From DATFDN01 sp963756545 (GTDB lineage Bacteria; Pseudomonadota; Alphaproteobacteria; Acetobacterales; Acetobacteraceae), in assembly GCA_963756545.1 (NCBI GenBank), contig CAVWNY010000003.1, positions 124,001 through 188,000 on the forward strand: a DNA stretch of 64,000 nt, in the 5' to 3' direction. The translations under genes were made by a program, and so were the position numbers. The notes beneath the pieces were generated by a model. It was given only the letters and a program-made list of their open reading frames with translations. It was not told where the DNA came from and made no database searches. Below are positions 26,047-34,654 of this stretch, piece after piece (the first letter of the stretch is position 1; each line of letters opens with the position of its first letter).

Positions 26047-26101
26047 GTCGTCCAGGCCGGCGAGGGGATCGACTTCGGGCGCGGGTTGCGTGGCGCGCCC
26101 C

Positions 26102-27133
26102 TCAGGCCGCCTGCTTGGCCAGCATCCCGTGCGCGATCAGCGTCTCGGCGATCTGCACCGCGTTGAGCGCGGCCCCCTTGCGGAGATTGTCGGACACGCA
26201 CCAGAAGGACAGGCCGTGCTCCACCGTCGGGTCTTTCCGGAGGCGGCTGACATACACCGCGTCCTCCCCGGCGGCTTCCAGTGGGGTGATGTAGCCGCCG
26301 TCCTCGCGGTGATCGACCACCTCGATGCCCGGCGCCTCGCGCAGCGCGGCGCGCGCCTCGGCCACCGTCACCGGATGCTCGAAGGCGACGTTCACCGCCT
26401 CGCCGTGACCGATGAACACCGGCACGCGCACGCAGGTCGCGTGAACCGCGATGTCGGGGTCGAGAATCTTGCGCGTCTCGACCGCCATCTTCCACTCCTC
26501 CTTCGTCGAGCCGTCCTCCATGAACGTGTCGATATGGGGGATGCAGTTGAAGGCGATCTCCTTGGTGAACTGCTCGGGGCTGCTGGATTCATGGACGAAC
26601 ACCGCCTTGGTGTGGGCGAACAGCTCGTCCATCCCCTCTTTTCCGGCGCCGGAGGCCGACTGGTAGGTGGCAACGACCACGCGCTTGATCCTGAAGCGGT
26701 CGTGGAGCGGCTTCAGCGCGACCACCATCTGGATGGTGCTGCAATTCGGGTTGGCGATGATGTTGCGTCGGGCGAACTTCGCCAGATGGTGCGGGTTCAC
26801 CTCCGGCACCACCAGCGGCACGTCCAGCTCCATTCGGAACTGGCTGGTGTTGTCGATGACCACGCATCCCGAAGCGGCCGCGCGCGGGGCATGGATGGCG
26901 GAGACCGAAGCGCCGGGGCTGAACAGCGCGACGTCCCAGCCGCGGAAATCGAAGCTGTCGAGCGAACGGACCTTCAGGATCTTCTTCTCGCCGAAGGAGA
27001 CCTCGCTGCCGGCCGACCGGCCGGAGGCAACGGCCGCCACCTCATCGGCCGGGAAGCGCCGTTCGGCCAGCGTCTTCAGCATCTCGCGCCCGACCGCCCC
27101 GGTAGCGCCGACGACCGCGACCCTGTAGCCCAT
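26102..27133 (-). CDS. asd: Aspartate-semialdehyde dehydrogenase
   Basis: A 343-aa NADP-dependent enzyme of lysine, threonine and methionine synthesis. MGYRVAVVGATGAVGREMLK is the nucleotide-binding start, IIANPNCSTIQMVVALKPLH carries the catalytic Cys, and ATYQSASGAGKEGMDEL follows. HATCVRVPVFIGHGEAVNV is the C-terminal signature. ATG 27133 follows GGGAGCGAG; the longer upstream reading lacks the conserved start. Confidence 0.95.
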   Translation of the reverse strand: MGYRVAVVGATGAVGREMLKTLAERRFPADEVAAVASGRSAGSEVSFGEKKILKVRSLDSFDFRGWDVALFSPGASVSAIHAPRAAASGCVVIDNTSQFRMELDVPLVVPEVNPHHLAKFARRNIIANPNCSTIQMVVALKPLHDRFRIKRVVVATYQSASGAGKEGMDELFAHTKAVFVHESSSPEQFTKEIAFNCIPHIDTFMEDGSTKEEWKMAVETRKILDPDIAVHATCVRVPVFIGHGEAVNVAFEHPVTVAEARAALREAPGIEVVDHREDGGYITPLEAAGEDAVYVSRLRKDPTVEHGLSFWCVSDNLRKGAALNAVQIAETLIAHGMLAKQAA

Positions 27134-27315
27134 CTCGCTCTCGCTCCCTGCCGACGCGGCCCGCTGCCGCGCGCGGCAGCTTAGGTACAGACGCTCTCGG
27201 CCGGCCGCAAGCGTTCCGGCACCCATTGTCGTAACGAAATAGTCATGGCCGAGCCGCATCCAGGCCGAGGGGAGGGCCAGCCCATGCGGACTGGCCCATC
27301 CCCTACCGCCGGCGT

Positions 27316-27399
27316 ATGATAATCTTGACCTTGACGGTCACGATCACCATGATCGGCAGTAAGAGACAACCATGTTGCACCATGGGTGTTCTCCACTAG
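27316..27399 (+). CDS. Possible 27-residue Thr/Ile/Leu-rich leader peptide
   Basis: ATG 27316 opens MIILTLTVTITMIGSKRQPC and ends at TAG 27397-27399, directly before the terminator stem. The composition recalls thr/ilv attenuator leaders. There is no clear ribosome binding site, and mmsA is catabolic, where classical attenuation would run the wrong way. I think this reading is less likely than a small RNA. Confidence 0.25.
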   Translation: MIILTLTVTITMIGSKRQPCCTMGVLH

Positions 27400-27438
27400 G
27401 CGGCGGTCCGGGACTATCCCGGCCGCCGCTTTTGTTTT
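27400..27438 (+). terminator. Rho-independent terminator
   Basis: Stem GCGGCGG(T)CCGGGA pairs with TCCCGGCCGCCGC around loop CTA, followed by TTTTGTTTT. This is one of the strongest plus-strand terminators in the window. It ends 55 bases before mmsA. Confidence 0.85.
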
Positions 27439-27492
27439 AGCCCTCGCTTGCTTCAGATTGGGTAAATTGGCCCAGGCGACGGGAGAACGCTG

Positions 27493-28986
27493 ATGCGCGA
27501 AATCGGGCATTTCATCGCTGGCCGCATGGTGGCCGGCGCCAGCGGGCGGTTCGGCGATGTGTTCAACCCGGCCTCCGGCGAGATCGCGGCCAAGGTCGCG
27601 CTCGCCTCCGCGGCCGAGGTCGATCAGGCGGTCGCCGCGGCCGCCCGCGCCTTTCCCGCGTGGTCCGCGATGCCCCCCTTGCGCCGCGCGCGTGTGATGT
27701 TCCGCCTGCGCGATTTGCTGGAGCGCGACCGCGCGAAGCTATCGGCCGCCATCACCGCCGAGCACGGCAAGGTGCTGTCCGATTCCGATGGCGAGGTGCA
27801 GCGCGGGCTGGAGGTGGTGGAGTTCGCCTGCGGCATCCCGCATCTGCTGAAAGGCGAGTTCACCGAGCAGGTGGGCACCGGGATCGACGCCTGGTCGGTG
27901 CGCCAGCCGCTCGGCGTGGTGGCCGGAATCACGCCGTTCAACTTCCCCCTGATGGTGCCGCTGTGGATGATCCCGGTGGCGCTCGCGGCCGGCAACTGCT
28001 TCATCCTCAAGCCATCCGAGAAGGACCCCTCGGCCTCGCTGATTCTGGCGGAACTGCTGGCCGAGGCCGGGCTGCCCGACGGCGTATTCAGCGTCGTGCA
28101 GGGCGCGCGCGAGGCGGTGGAGGCGATCCTCGCCCATCCGGGGATCAGCGCCATCAGCTTCGTCGGATCGACCCCGATCGCTAGGCTGATCCACCGGGGG
28201 GCAAGCGAGCACGGCAAGCGCGTGCAGGCGCTGGGCGGCGCGAAGAACCACCTCGTCGTCATGCCCGACGCCGATCTGGACGACGCGGCCGACGCGCTGA
28301 TGGGCTCGGCGTACGGCGCGGCCGGCGAGCGCTGCATGGCGGTGTCCGTCGCGGTCACGGTCGGCGGGGCCGCCGACCGGCTGATCGAGCGGCTGGAGCC
28401 GCGCATCCGCGCGCTCAAGGTCGGGCCTGGCACCGACGCCGAGGCGGAGATGGGGCCGCTGGTGACGCGCGAGCACCGCGAGAAGGTGGCAGGCTACATC
28501 GACGCCGGCGTGCACGAGGGCGCCAATCTGGTGGTCGATGGCCGAGGCTTGAAGCTGCAAGGCTATGAAGGCGGCTTCTTCCTCGGCGGCAGCCTGTTCG
28601 ACCGGGTGAAGCCCGAGATGCGGATCTACCAGGAGGAGATATTCGGCCCCGTGCTGGACGTGATCCGCGCCCCCGATCTCGGCTCGGCGCTGCGGATGGT
28701 CAACGAGCATCCGTTCGGCAACGGCGTCTCGATCTACACCGCCGACGGCGGCGCTGCGCGCGATTTCGCGGCCAACGTGCAGATCGGCATGGTGGGCGTG
28801 AATATCCCGATCCCCGTGCCGATGGCCTTCCACAGTTTCGGCGGCTGGAAGAACTCGCTGTTCGGCGACCACCACATCTACGGCCCGGAGGGCGTGCGCT
28901 TCTACACGCGGTACAAGGCGATCACCCAGCGCTGGCCGTCGGGCGGGCGGCCGGGGGCGGAGTTCATGATGCCGACAGGGCGGTAG
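27493..28986 (+). CDS. mmsA: Methylmalonate-semialdehyde dehydrogenase (CoA-acylating)
   Basis: A 497-aa aldehyde dehydrogenase of valine (and pyrimidine/inositol) breakdown converting methylmalonate semialdehyde to propionyl-CoA. GVVAGITPFNFPLMVPLWMI and GNCFILKPSEKDPSASLILA form the NAD site; YGAAGERCMAVSVAV holds the catalytic Cys. MAFHSFGGWKNSLFGDHHIY is a C-terminal subfamily signature. GGGAGAACGCTG precedes ATG. With isovaleryl-CoA dehydrogenase it points to branched-chain amino acid catabolism. Confidence 0.94.
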   Translation: MREIGHFIAGRMVAGASGRFGDVFNPASGEIAAKVALASAAEVDQAVAAAARAFPAWSAMPPLRRARVMFRLRDLLERDRAKLSAAITAEHGKVLSDSDGEVQRGLEVVEFACGIPHLLKGEFTEQVGTGIDAWSVRQPLGVVAGITPFNFPLMVPLWMIPVALAAGNCFILKPSEKDPSASLILAELLAEAGLPDGVFSVVQGAREAVEAILAHPGISAISFVGSTPIARLIHRGASEHGKRVQALGGAKNHLVVMPDADLDDAADALMGSAYGAAGERCMAVSVAVTVGGAADRLIERLEPRIRALKVGPGTDAEAEMGPLVTREHREKVAGYIDAGVHEGANLVVDGRGLKLQGYEGGFFLGGSLFDRVKPEMRIYQEEIFGPVLDVIRAPDLGSALRMVNEHPFGNGVSIYTADGGAARDFAANVQIGMVGVNIPIPVPMAFHSFGGWKNSLFGDHHIYGPEGVRFYTRYKAITQRWPSGGRPGAEFMMPTGR

Positions 28987-29508
28987 CTACCCCTCTCCCA
29001 AGGGGGAAGGAGCAGTAAGCGCCATCTCTCCTTCTCCCCCTCCCCTTGCGGGAGGGGGCTGGGGGGAGGGGGCCGCGGTGGCCGCCACTTGGCGCACCTT
29101 CCGTGCCATCGCCGCGATGCCATTGCCCCGGTTGGTGGACAGCGCCTCGATCAACCCCAGATCTTTGAGGAATGCCGGGTCGGTCGCGCCGATTTCCTGA
29201 GGCGTGCGCCCGGAATAGACGCGCAGGAGCAGGGCCACCAGCCCCGAGACGATCGCCGCGTCCGAAGCGCCGGCCAGGAACAGCCGGCCATCGCGTCGCT
29301 CCGCCTCCATCCAGACCTTGCTCTGACAGCCGGGGACGCGATGGGCGTCGTCCATCCACGTCTCGGGGAAGGGCGGCAGCTTGCGGCCCAGTTCGATGAC
29401 GAACTGATAGCGGTCCATCCAGTCGTCGAAAACATCGAGTTCCTCGCCGATGGCGGCGATCGCCTCGGCGGCCGTGGGTTCCTCGGGACGCATGAACGGG
29501 TCAGGCAT
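28987..29508 (-). CDS. SufE-family Fe-S assembly protein with repeat-derived tail
   Basis: A SufE-like sulfur acceptor that activates SufS cysteine desulfurase. IGEELDVFDDWMDRYQFVIE and HRVPGCQSKVWMEAE (Cys in GCQSKVW is the persulfide site) are diagnostic. Expected family length is about 140; here it is 173 because the reading enters the dispersed repeat at 29034-29073, adding roughly APSPQPPPARGGGEGE and more. Its stop abuts that of mmsA (convergent). Confidence 0.9.
   Translation of the reverse strand: MPDPFMRPEEPTAAEAIAAIGEELDVFDDWMDRYQFVIELGRKLPPFPETWMDDAHRVPGCQSKVWMEAERRDGRLFLAGASDAAIVSGLVALLLRVYSGRTPQEIGATDPAFLKDLGLIEALSTNRGNGIAAMARKVRQVAATAAPSPQPPPARGGGEGEMALTAPSPLGEG
29034..29073. 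repeat. C/G-rich dispersed repeat, copy 3, inside the SufE 3' end
   Basis: CTCCCCCTCCCCTTGCGGGA followed by GGGGGCTGGGGGGAGGGGG; nearly identical to 276-317. It lies within the open reading frame of the SufE-like gene and translates as Pro/Gly/Arg-rich residues. Confidence 0.85.
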
Positions 29509-29572
29509 GGCCCGGATGTGCGAACCGGCGGGGAGGGCGTCAAGCCTTGCGATTACTTCCCCGCCGGGCGGT

Positions 29573-30268
29573 TTAGTGGATCTCGCCGGATCGGCGGATC
29601 GCGTCGCGCAGCTTGGCGGCCGAGAAGTCGGGCGCGTGGCAGATGTCGAGGATGACCTTCTCCCGCCGGGCGATCAACTCGATCGCCGCCGGCAGCGTGC
29701 GGACCGCCTCGGCCGGAATGACCACCGCGCCGTGCCGGTCAGCGTGCAGGACGTCGTCGTGCGCGGCGTTCATGCCGTGGACGTTCACGGGCTTGCCGAA
29801 ATCGACCAGATGCACATGCGCGTGGCTCGGGCAGACCATGCCGCCGATGATCTGGAACCCCTCGGCCCAGGCGTCGATGTCGCGATACGATCCGTTGGTC
29901 ACGCAGCCGAGCGCCCCCAGCGCCTTGTGGACCGTCGAATGCACCTCGCCCCAGAACGCGCCATATCCCGGCGTATCGTCGAGGTCCTGTAGCACCACGA
30001 TCGTGGGCATGTCGGCCTCGGCCACGTAGTCGTACCAGTCGAGCCGGCTGGCGACCCTGCCGCGCGGCGCCTCCTTCGAGCGGATCATGCCGACGCGCGC
30101 GAGTCCCACCATCGGCGGCAGCTTCGGCTCGATCGGCACCAGCGGCTGCGTGGTGAAGCCGATCGCCCGGCGCTCTGGCGCGACGATCTCCAGGCCGTTG
30201 CAGATCGTCGGCGTGTCCCACTGCTTCAGCGCTTCGAGGTCAGCCTGTGTGTATCCCCGCTCGGGCAT
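29573..30268 (-). CDS. RraA-like protein (HMG/CHA aldolase-type fold)
   Basis: A 231-aa RraA/aldolase family protein. LKQWDTPTICNGLEIVAPER is the start of the fold, GAFWGEVHSTVHKALGALGC and TNGSYRDIDAW are the ligand-site segments (GG(V)..GxxRD). Such proteins act as divalent-metal aldolases or oxaloacetate decarboxylases, or bind RNase E. ATG 30268 follows GGAGGAGA. Confidence 0.85.
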   Translation of the reverse strand: MPERGYTQADLEALKQWDTPTICNGLEIVAPERRAIGFTTQPLVPIEPKLPPMVGLARVGMIRSKEAPRGRVASRLDWYDYVAEADMPTIVVLQDLDDTPGYGAFWGEVHSTVHKALGALGCVTNGSYRDIDAWAEGFQIIGGMVCPSHAHVHLVDFGKPVNVHGMNAAHDDVLHADRHGAVVIPAEAVRTLPAAIELIARREKVILDICHAPDFSAAKLRDAIRRSGEIH

Positions 30269-30420
30269 TCGCGTCTCCTCCGGACAATGTCTCAGCGAGG
30301 CAGTCTCGCCCGCGATCGCGAGCGATGGCAACCGCAGGCGCGAGCGTCACCCGGAAAACCGCCGCAGTGCGGCCGCGGCGAAATGGCGAAGCCGCGCGAG
30401 ATACGCCTTCAGCGTAAAGG

Positions 30421-31344
30421 TCATTTGGTCGCCCCATCCCCCTCTAAAGGGTGGACGGGGCTTCCTTGAAAGCTGTTGGCGACAAGCTTGGCGGGTGTCG
30501 CCGTGATGTTGTGGACGAATGTCGTCGGCCGGCCCTCGTCGTTGATCAGGACGTTGTTCCGGAACACGAGATCATCGGTCGGCTGGCTCACCCCTTCCGC
30601 GCCGATCATGATGGCAGTGGCCGGGTTGCCGGAGTGCGGGCCCTTCTCCAGGCGATTGCCCTCGACGATCAAGCTGCCGCCGTTCGGCGTCTCGATCAGA
30701 TAGCTGGACGTGCCGTCCGGCCCGTCCTCGACGTCGCACCCGATGACCTTGGTGGTCAAGGCGCGCGACTTGATGGCGTGGCCCTGATGCGTGTCGTAGA
30801 AGCGGGATCGCTCGACGTCCAGCAGCTTGATATGATTGACATAGATCGCGTGCGCGCAGTTGCTGCCGCAGACGCCGTTGCCGATGAACGTGCTGCCGAC
30901 GACGCGGATGGTCGCAACGCCATTGCTGCTCGCCAGGATGCCATTCTGGTCGTTGAGGAACCGCGTGTCCTCGACCGTGAGGTTTCCGCCCTCGGCCCGG
31001 ATGCCCGCACCGTTGTTGTCGGGCACCCGCGCCCGCTGCAAGGTGAGGTTGCGGATGGTGACGTTGTTGCCATCGATGACCAGCAGCGCCTTGCCCTGGC
31101 ACGGCTTGTCTGTGAGCACCGCGTCGGCGCCGATGCCCTCGATCGTGAGATCGCTCTGGCGTATCACGGCGCAATCGAAATACTGGCCGGGATGGACGGC
31201 GATCGTGTCCCCTTCATGCGCCGCCGCGACGGCCTGGCTCGGCAGGGCGAAGGGCTGCCCGGGACCGACTTGCAATGTCGCCCCGGCTGCTGCGGCCACT
31301 GGGGCGACCCAGACGGCGGCTAGCGCGATCATCCAACGACGCAT
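30421..31344 (-). CDS. Exported right-handed beta-helix protein
   Basis: A 307-aa protein with signal peptide MRRWMIALAAVWVAPVAAAA, then parallel beta-helix repeats such as GNNVTIRNLTLQRARVPDNN and GGNLTVEDTRFLNDQNGILA. QPFALPSQAVAAAHEGDTIA is the usual N-terminal cap. It resembles periplasmic NosD/pectate-lyase-like folds, but catalytic residues are unclear. GAGG precedes ATG 31344. Confidence 0.82.
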   Translation of the reverse strand: MRRWMIALAAVWVAPVAAAAGATLQVGPGQPFALPSQAVAAAHEGDTIAVHPGQYFDCAVIRQSDLTIEGIGADAVLTDKPCQGKALLVIDGNNVTIRNLTLQRARVPDNNGAGIRAEGGNLTVEDTRFLNDQNGILASSNGVATIRVVGSTFIGNGVCGSNCAHAIYVNHIKLLDVERSRFYDTHQGHAIKSRALTTKVIGCDVEDGPDGTSSYLIETPNGGSLIVEGNRLEKGPHSGNPATAIMIGAEGVSQPTDDLVFRNNVLINDEGRPTTFVHNITATPAKLVANSFQGSPVHPLEGDGATK

Positions 31345-31480
31345 CTGCGAAACCTCAATAATGCCGAACGCGGGGCATAGCACACGGGCGCGCCGCGAAA
31401 AGGTTACGAAGCGTGAATACTACGCAATTCGCGACATGTCGCCCAGCGCATCTGTTCCTGATCCGACCTTCCCACCCGTC

Positions 31481-31500
31481 ATGCTCGCGTATGCGAGCAT
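31481..31500. repeat. REP-like palindrome ATGCTCGC-GTAT-GCGAGCAT
   Basis: A perfect 8-bp inverted repeat with 4-bp loop, in a setting (CGTC-ATGCTCGC...GCGAGCAT-CAACGAC) resembling alphaproteobacterial REP sequences. It lies in the spacer between two minus-strand genes and may serve as a transcript end. Confidence 0.6.
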
Positions 31501-31631
31501 CAACGACTTTGGGCGCGCGCCAGTCGCGGAAGGTCGGCCGGCCCCGACCACGGCGGGCGGAGCCGGACGGCGGCAGTCAGCGATCGAGGGCGTTGGTGTG
31601 GGGCGGCGATGTGGCCGATCGGCACCGATCG

Positions 31632-32763
31632 TTACACATAATACTCCGCCAGCGGTGCGAACCCGTTGAACCGCTGGCTGGCGTAGGTGGTCACGTATGC
31701 CCCCGTGGACAGCAGCTCCACGCGGTCGCCCGACGCGAGCGCCAGCGGCAGGCGGTAGTTGGCCCGCTCGTATAGGATGTCCGCGCCGTCGCAGGTCGGG
31801 CCGGCGATGGCGACCGGGCCGGCAGGCTGGCCATCGTGGGACGTAGCGATGCGGTATTTGATCGCCTCGCCCTCGGTCTCGGCCAGACCGCCGAAGCGGC
31901 CGATGTCGAGATAGACCCAGCGCACCGGGTCGTTCTTCTCGCGTCGGCTGACCAGCACCACCTCGGCGCTGACCACGCCCGCGTCGCCCACTAGGAAGCG
32001 CCCCGGCTCAATGACGATCTCCGGCAGCGCGTTGCCGAAATGCTCGGTCATCGCGCCCATGATCGCATTGCCGAAGCTGTCGATCTCCGGAACGGCATCG
32101 CGGTAGCGCGTCGGAAAGCCGCCGCCAAGGTTCATCATCCGCAAATTCACGCCCGCCTCGGTCAGGTCGGTGAACAGCATCGCCACCTTGCCGATCGCGA
32201 CCTCATAGGCCCGCGTCGTGGTCTGCTGGCTGCCCACATGAAACGAGAGCCCGTATGGATCGAGCCCCAGATCGCCGGCGCGCAGCATCAGCTCCTTCGC
32301 CCGCTCGACCGTGGTGCCGAACTTGCGCGACAGCGGCCAGTCGGCGCCCGCGTTCTCCACCAGGACCCGGCAATAGACGCCCGCGCCGGGAGCGTGGCGG
32401 GCGAGCTTCTCCAGCTCCTCGATCGAGTTCGAACGCGAACAAACCCACCCCCGCCTCATAGGCGCGGCGGATCGCGGAGACCTTCTTGATCGTGTTGCCG
32501 AAGCTGATCGCGGCGGGCGCCGCGCCGGCGTCGAGGCACGCCGCAACCTCCTCGAAGCTCGCCGCGTCGAAGGAGCTGCCGAGGCGTACCAGCCGATCGA
32601 GCACCGGCGGCGCGGGATTCGCCTTCACGGCGTAGTAGATGCGCGCGAGCGGCACCGCGCGGCCCAGCGCGCGGTAGTTGGATTCGATGCGGTCCAGGTC
32701 CAGCACGAGACACGGCGTCGCCGGCTGCGTGTCGGCCAAAAATCGGGCGATCTTCGGGGTCAT
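31632..32763 (-). pseudogene. PLP-dependent ornithine/lysine decarboxylase (fold III), single-base frameshift
   Basis: Would be about 376 aa. Frame one: MTPKIARFLADTQPATPCLV, LARIYYAVKANPAPPVLDRL (PLP Lys in YAVKAN), YEAGVGLFAF. Frame two resumes with SIEELEKLARHAPGAGVYCR and includes LSFHVGSQQT, NLGGGFPTRY, VIEPGRFLVGDAGV and AGPTCDGADILYERANY, the last with the active-site Cys-Asp. One extra A at 32428-32429 (GAAC for GAC) explains the shift. Decarboxylates ornithine, probably for polyamines. Confidence 0.88.
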
Positions 32764-33042
32764 CGCTCCGAGCCTCCCTCACTGCGGGCGCCCGCCTGGT
32801 GTAGGCGACGGGCGGAGTTGCGAAACGGTCGAACGAACCAGCGAAAGCAAGTTGCCAGAACGCTTGACGTCGTTGCGTAACCCAAGAGGGCCAGAGGCAC
32901 GTGCGTTGCTGCGTGGGCCCGGCACATAGGCCCCCGCCCCCCGGGGCGCAAGCCCTAAAGGGACGCGCGCGGGAAAACGGCCGACGAAGGCGCCTGCGAT
33001 GCCGCTGGCCTACGGCCCCGGCCTGGGCTAGTTGCTGCCGCC

Positions 33043-33633
33043 ATGCCCCGGATCGCGACGCTGACGCGCACCACCTCGGAGACCGAGATCACCCTCACGC
33101 TGAACCTGGACGGGTCGGGCGCGGCGGAGATCGACAGTGGGATCGGCTTTCTCGACCACATGCTGACGTCGCTCGCCCGCCATGGCCTGTTCGACCTGAC
33201 GATCCGCGCGGCGGGCGACCTGCATATCGATTGCCACCACACGACCGAGGACATCGGGATCGTGCTGGGCCGCGCCTTCGCCCAGGCGATCGGCGACAAG
33301 CGCGGCATCCGCCGGTTCGGCCACGCGCTGGTGCCGATGGACGATGCGCTGGCCGAGGCGGCGGTCGACATCTCCGGGCGGCCATTCCTCGCCTGGGACG
33401 TCGCGTTCGAGCGCCAGCGCCTGGGCGAGATGGACACCGATCTGTTCGAGGAGTTCTTCCGCGCCTTCACGATGAACGCGCTGGTCACCCTGCATGTCAC
33501 GCGCCGCGCCGGCAAAAACGCGCATCACATGGCCGAGTCCTGCTTCAAGGCGGTGGCGCGGGCGCTGCGCGCGGCGGTCGAGGCGGATTCGCGGGCGGCG
33601 GGCGCCATCCCCTCCACCAAGGGGGCGCTGTGA
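33043..33633 (+). CDS. hisB: Imidazoleglycerol-phosphate dehydratase
   Basis: A 196-aa HisB. GSGAAEIDSGIGFLDHMLTS, DLHIDCHHTTEDIGIVLGRA and KNAHHMAESCFKAVARALRA supply the manganese-binding His clusters (HHTTED and HH.AE). It is the first gene of the his cluster, divergent from the decarboxylase. The ribosome binding site is weak. Confidence 0.96.
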   Translation: MPRIATLTRTTSETEITLTLNLDGSGAAEIDSGIGFLDHMLTSLARHGLFDLTIRAAGDLHIDCHHTTEDIGIVLGRAFAQAIGDKRGIRRFGHALVPMDDALAEAAVDISGRPFLAWDVAFERQRLGEMDTDLFEEFFRAFTMNALVTLHVTRRAGKNAHHMAESCFKAVARALRAAVEADSRAAGAIPSTKGAL

Positions 33634-34004
33634 CGATCTGGACGGCCCATCTTCGCCCGCACGCCGCCCCGGTGCTGATCCGCGAAGGATTTAGCCTTGG
33701 CGCGCTGGTGTTCGGCTTCCTCTGGCTGCTCGGTCGGGGCGCGTTCATCCCCGCCGCGCTGGCGCTTGCCGCGCAGGTGCTCGCCGGCGTGCTGACCCGC
33801 GGGCCATCGCGCGTCGTGCTGGAGCTTGGCATCGCGGTGATCCTCGGCGTGTCGGGCCGTGACCTGGTTCGCTGGCACCTGGGCCTGCGCGGCTACCGCC
33901 CGGCCCATGTCCTGGCGGCGCAAGATTACGACGCGGCGCTCGCCCGTCTGCTTGCCGCGCGGCCCGAGCTTGCGGGCAGCTTCATGCCGCCGGAACGCGC
34001 CTGA
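33630..34004 (+). CDS. DUF2628 membrane protein
   Basis: A 124-aa protein starting with GTG at 33630, overlapping the hisB stop by four bases. GFSLGALVFGFLWLLGRGAF is the DUF2628 signature, followed by two more hydrophobic segments. Its position between hisB and hisH is conserved in many Alphaproteobacteria; its role is unknown. Confidence 0.87.
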   Translation: MTIWTAHLRPHAAPVLIREGFSLGALVFGFLWLLGRGAFIPAALALAAQVLAGVLTRGPSRVVLELGIAVILGVSGRDLVRWHLGLRGYRPAHVLAAQDYDAALARLLAARPELAGSFMPPERA

Positions 34005-34017
34005 AGGAGCGCGCCTG

Positions 34018-34653
34018 ATGCGGGTGGCCGTCGTGGACTACGGCAGCGGCAATCTCGCCTCGGCGTCGCGGGCGCTTGTCGTGGCGGCTTCGCGCGCGGC
34101 CATCGCCGCCGAGGTGGTGGTGACCGCCGATCCCGACCTCGTGGCGCGCGCCGACAGGATCGTGCTGCCCGGCCAGGGCGCCTTCGCCGATTGCGCGAAG
34201 GGTTTGCGCGCCCTCGACGGCATGTGGCAGGCGATCGCGGCCGCGACCGACGCCGGTGCGCCGTTCCTCGGCATCTGCGTCGGGATGCAGCTCATGGCCG
34301 AGCGAGGGCTGGAGCATGCGGTGACCCAAGGCTTCGGCTGGATCACGGGCGAGATCACCGCGATGGACCCGCCGGGGCTGCGCCTGCCGCAGATGGGCTG
34401 GAACGCGCTCAATTTCACGGTGGATGCGCATCCCCTCCTCGACGGTCTGGTGACGGGCGACCATGTCTACTTCGTTCATGGCTACGCCCTCACGGGCGGT
34501 GCCGCGTCGCAGGTGATCGCCACCACCGACTACGGCGGCCCGGTTGCGGCCGTCGTGGCGGTCGGCAACCGCGCCGGCACGCAGTTTCACGTCGAGAAGA
34601 GCCAGGACGTAGGGCTCCGCATCCTGATGAACTTTCTGCGCTGGGTTCCCTGA
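34018..34653 (+). CDS. hisH: Imidazole glycerol phosphate synthase glutaminase subunit
   Basis: A 211-aa class I amidotransferase. MRVAVVDYGSGNLASASRAL is the start; PFLGICVGMQLMAERG carries the nucleophile Cys, and FVHGYAL plus HVEKSQDVG hold the His and Glu of the triad. It feeds ammonia to HisF. AAGGAG precedes ATG 34018. Confidence 0.96.
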   Translation: MRVAVVDYGSGNLASASRALVVAASRAAIAAEVVVTADPDLVARADRIVLPGQGAFADCAKGLRALDGMWQAIAAATDAGAPFLGICVGMQLMAERGLEHAVTQGFGWITGEITAMDPPGLRLPQMGWNALNFTVDAHPLLDGLVTGDHVYFVHGYALTGGAASQVIATTDYGGPVAAVVAVGNRAGTQFHVEKSQDVGLRILMNFLRWVP

Positions 34654-34654
34654 C

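Larger units (their letters stand above)
27268..27438 (+). ncRNA. Candidate small RNA, element 1 (hairpin, linker, mini-hairpin, terminator)
   Basis: A strong hairpin (AGGGGA..GGCCAG / CTGGCC..TCCCCT, 27268-27304) is followed by a ~65-nt linker, a mini-hairpin CCATGTTGCACCATGG (27370-27385), the unpaired GGTGTTCTCC and a terminator (27400-27438). The same order and nearly the same distances occur at 57844-58009. The linkers also share patches (GGCG-AT, TTG--CC, CAC-GA-C, ATCG-CAG). It could instead be the mmsA leader, since mmsA starts 55 bases after the terminator. Confidence 0.45.
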
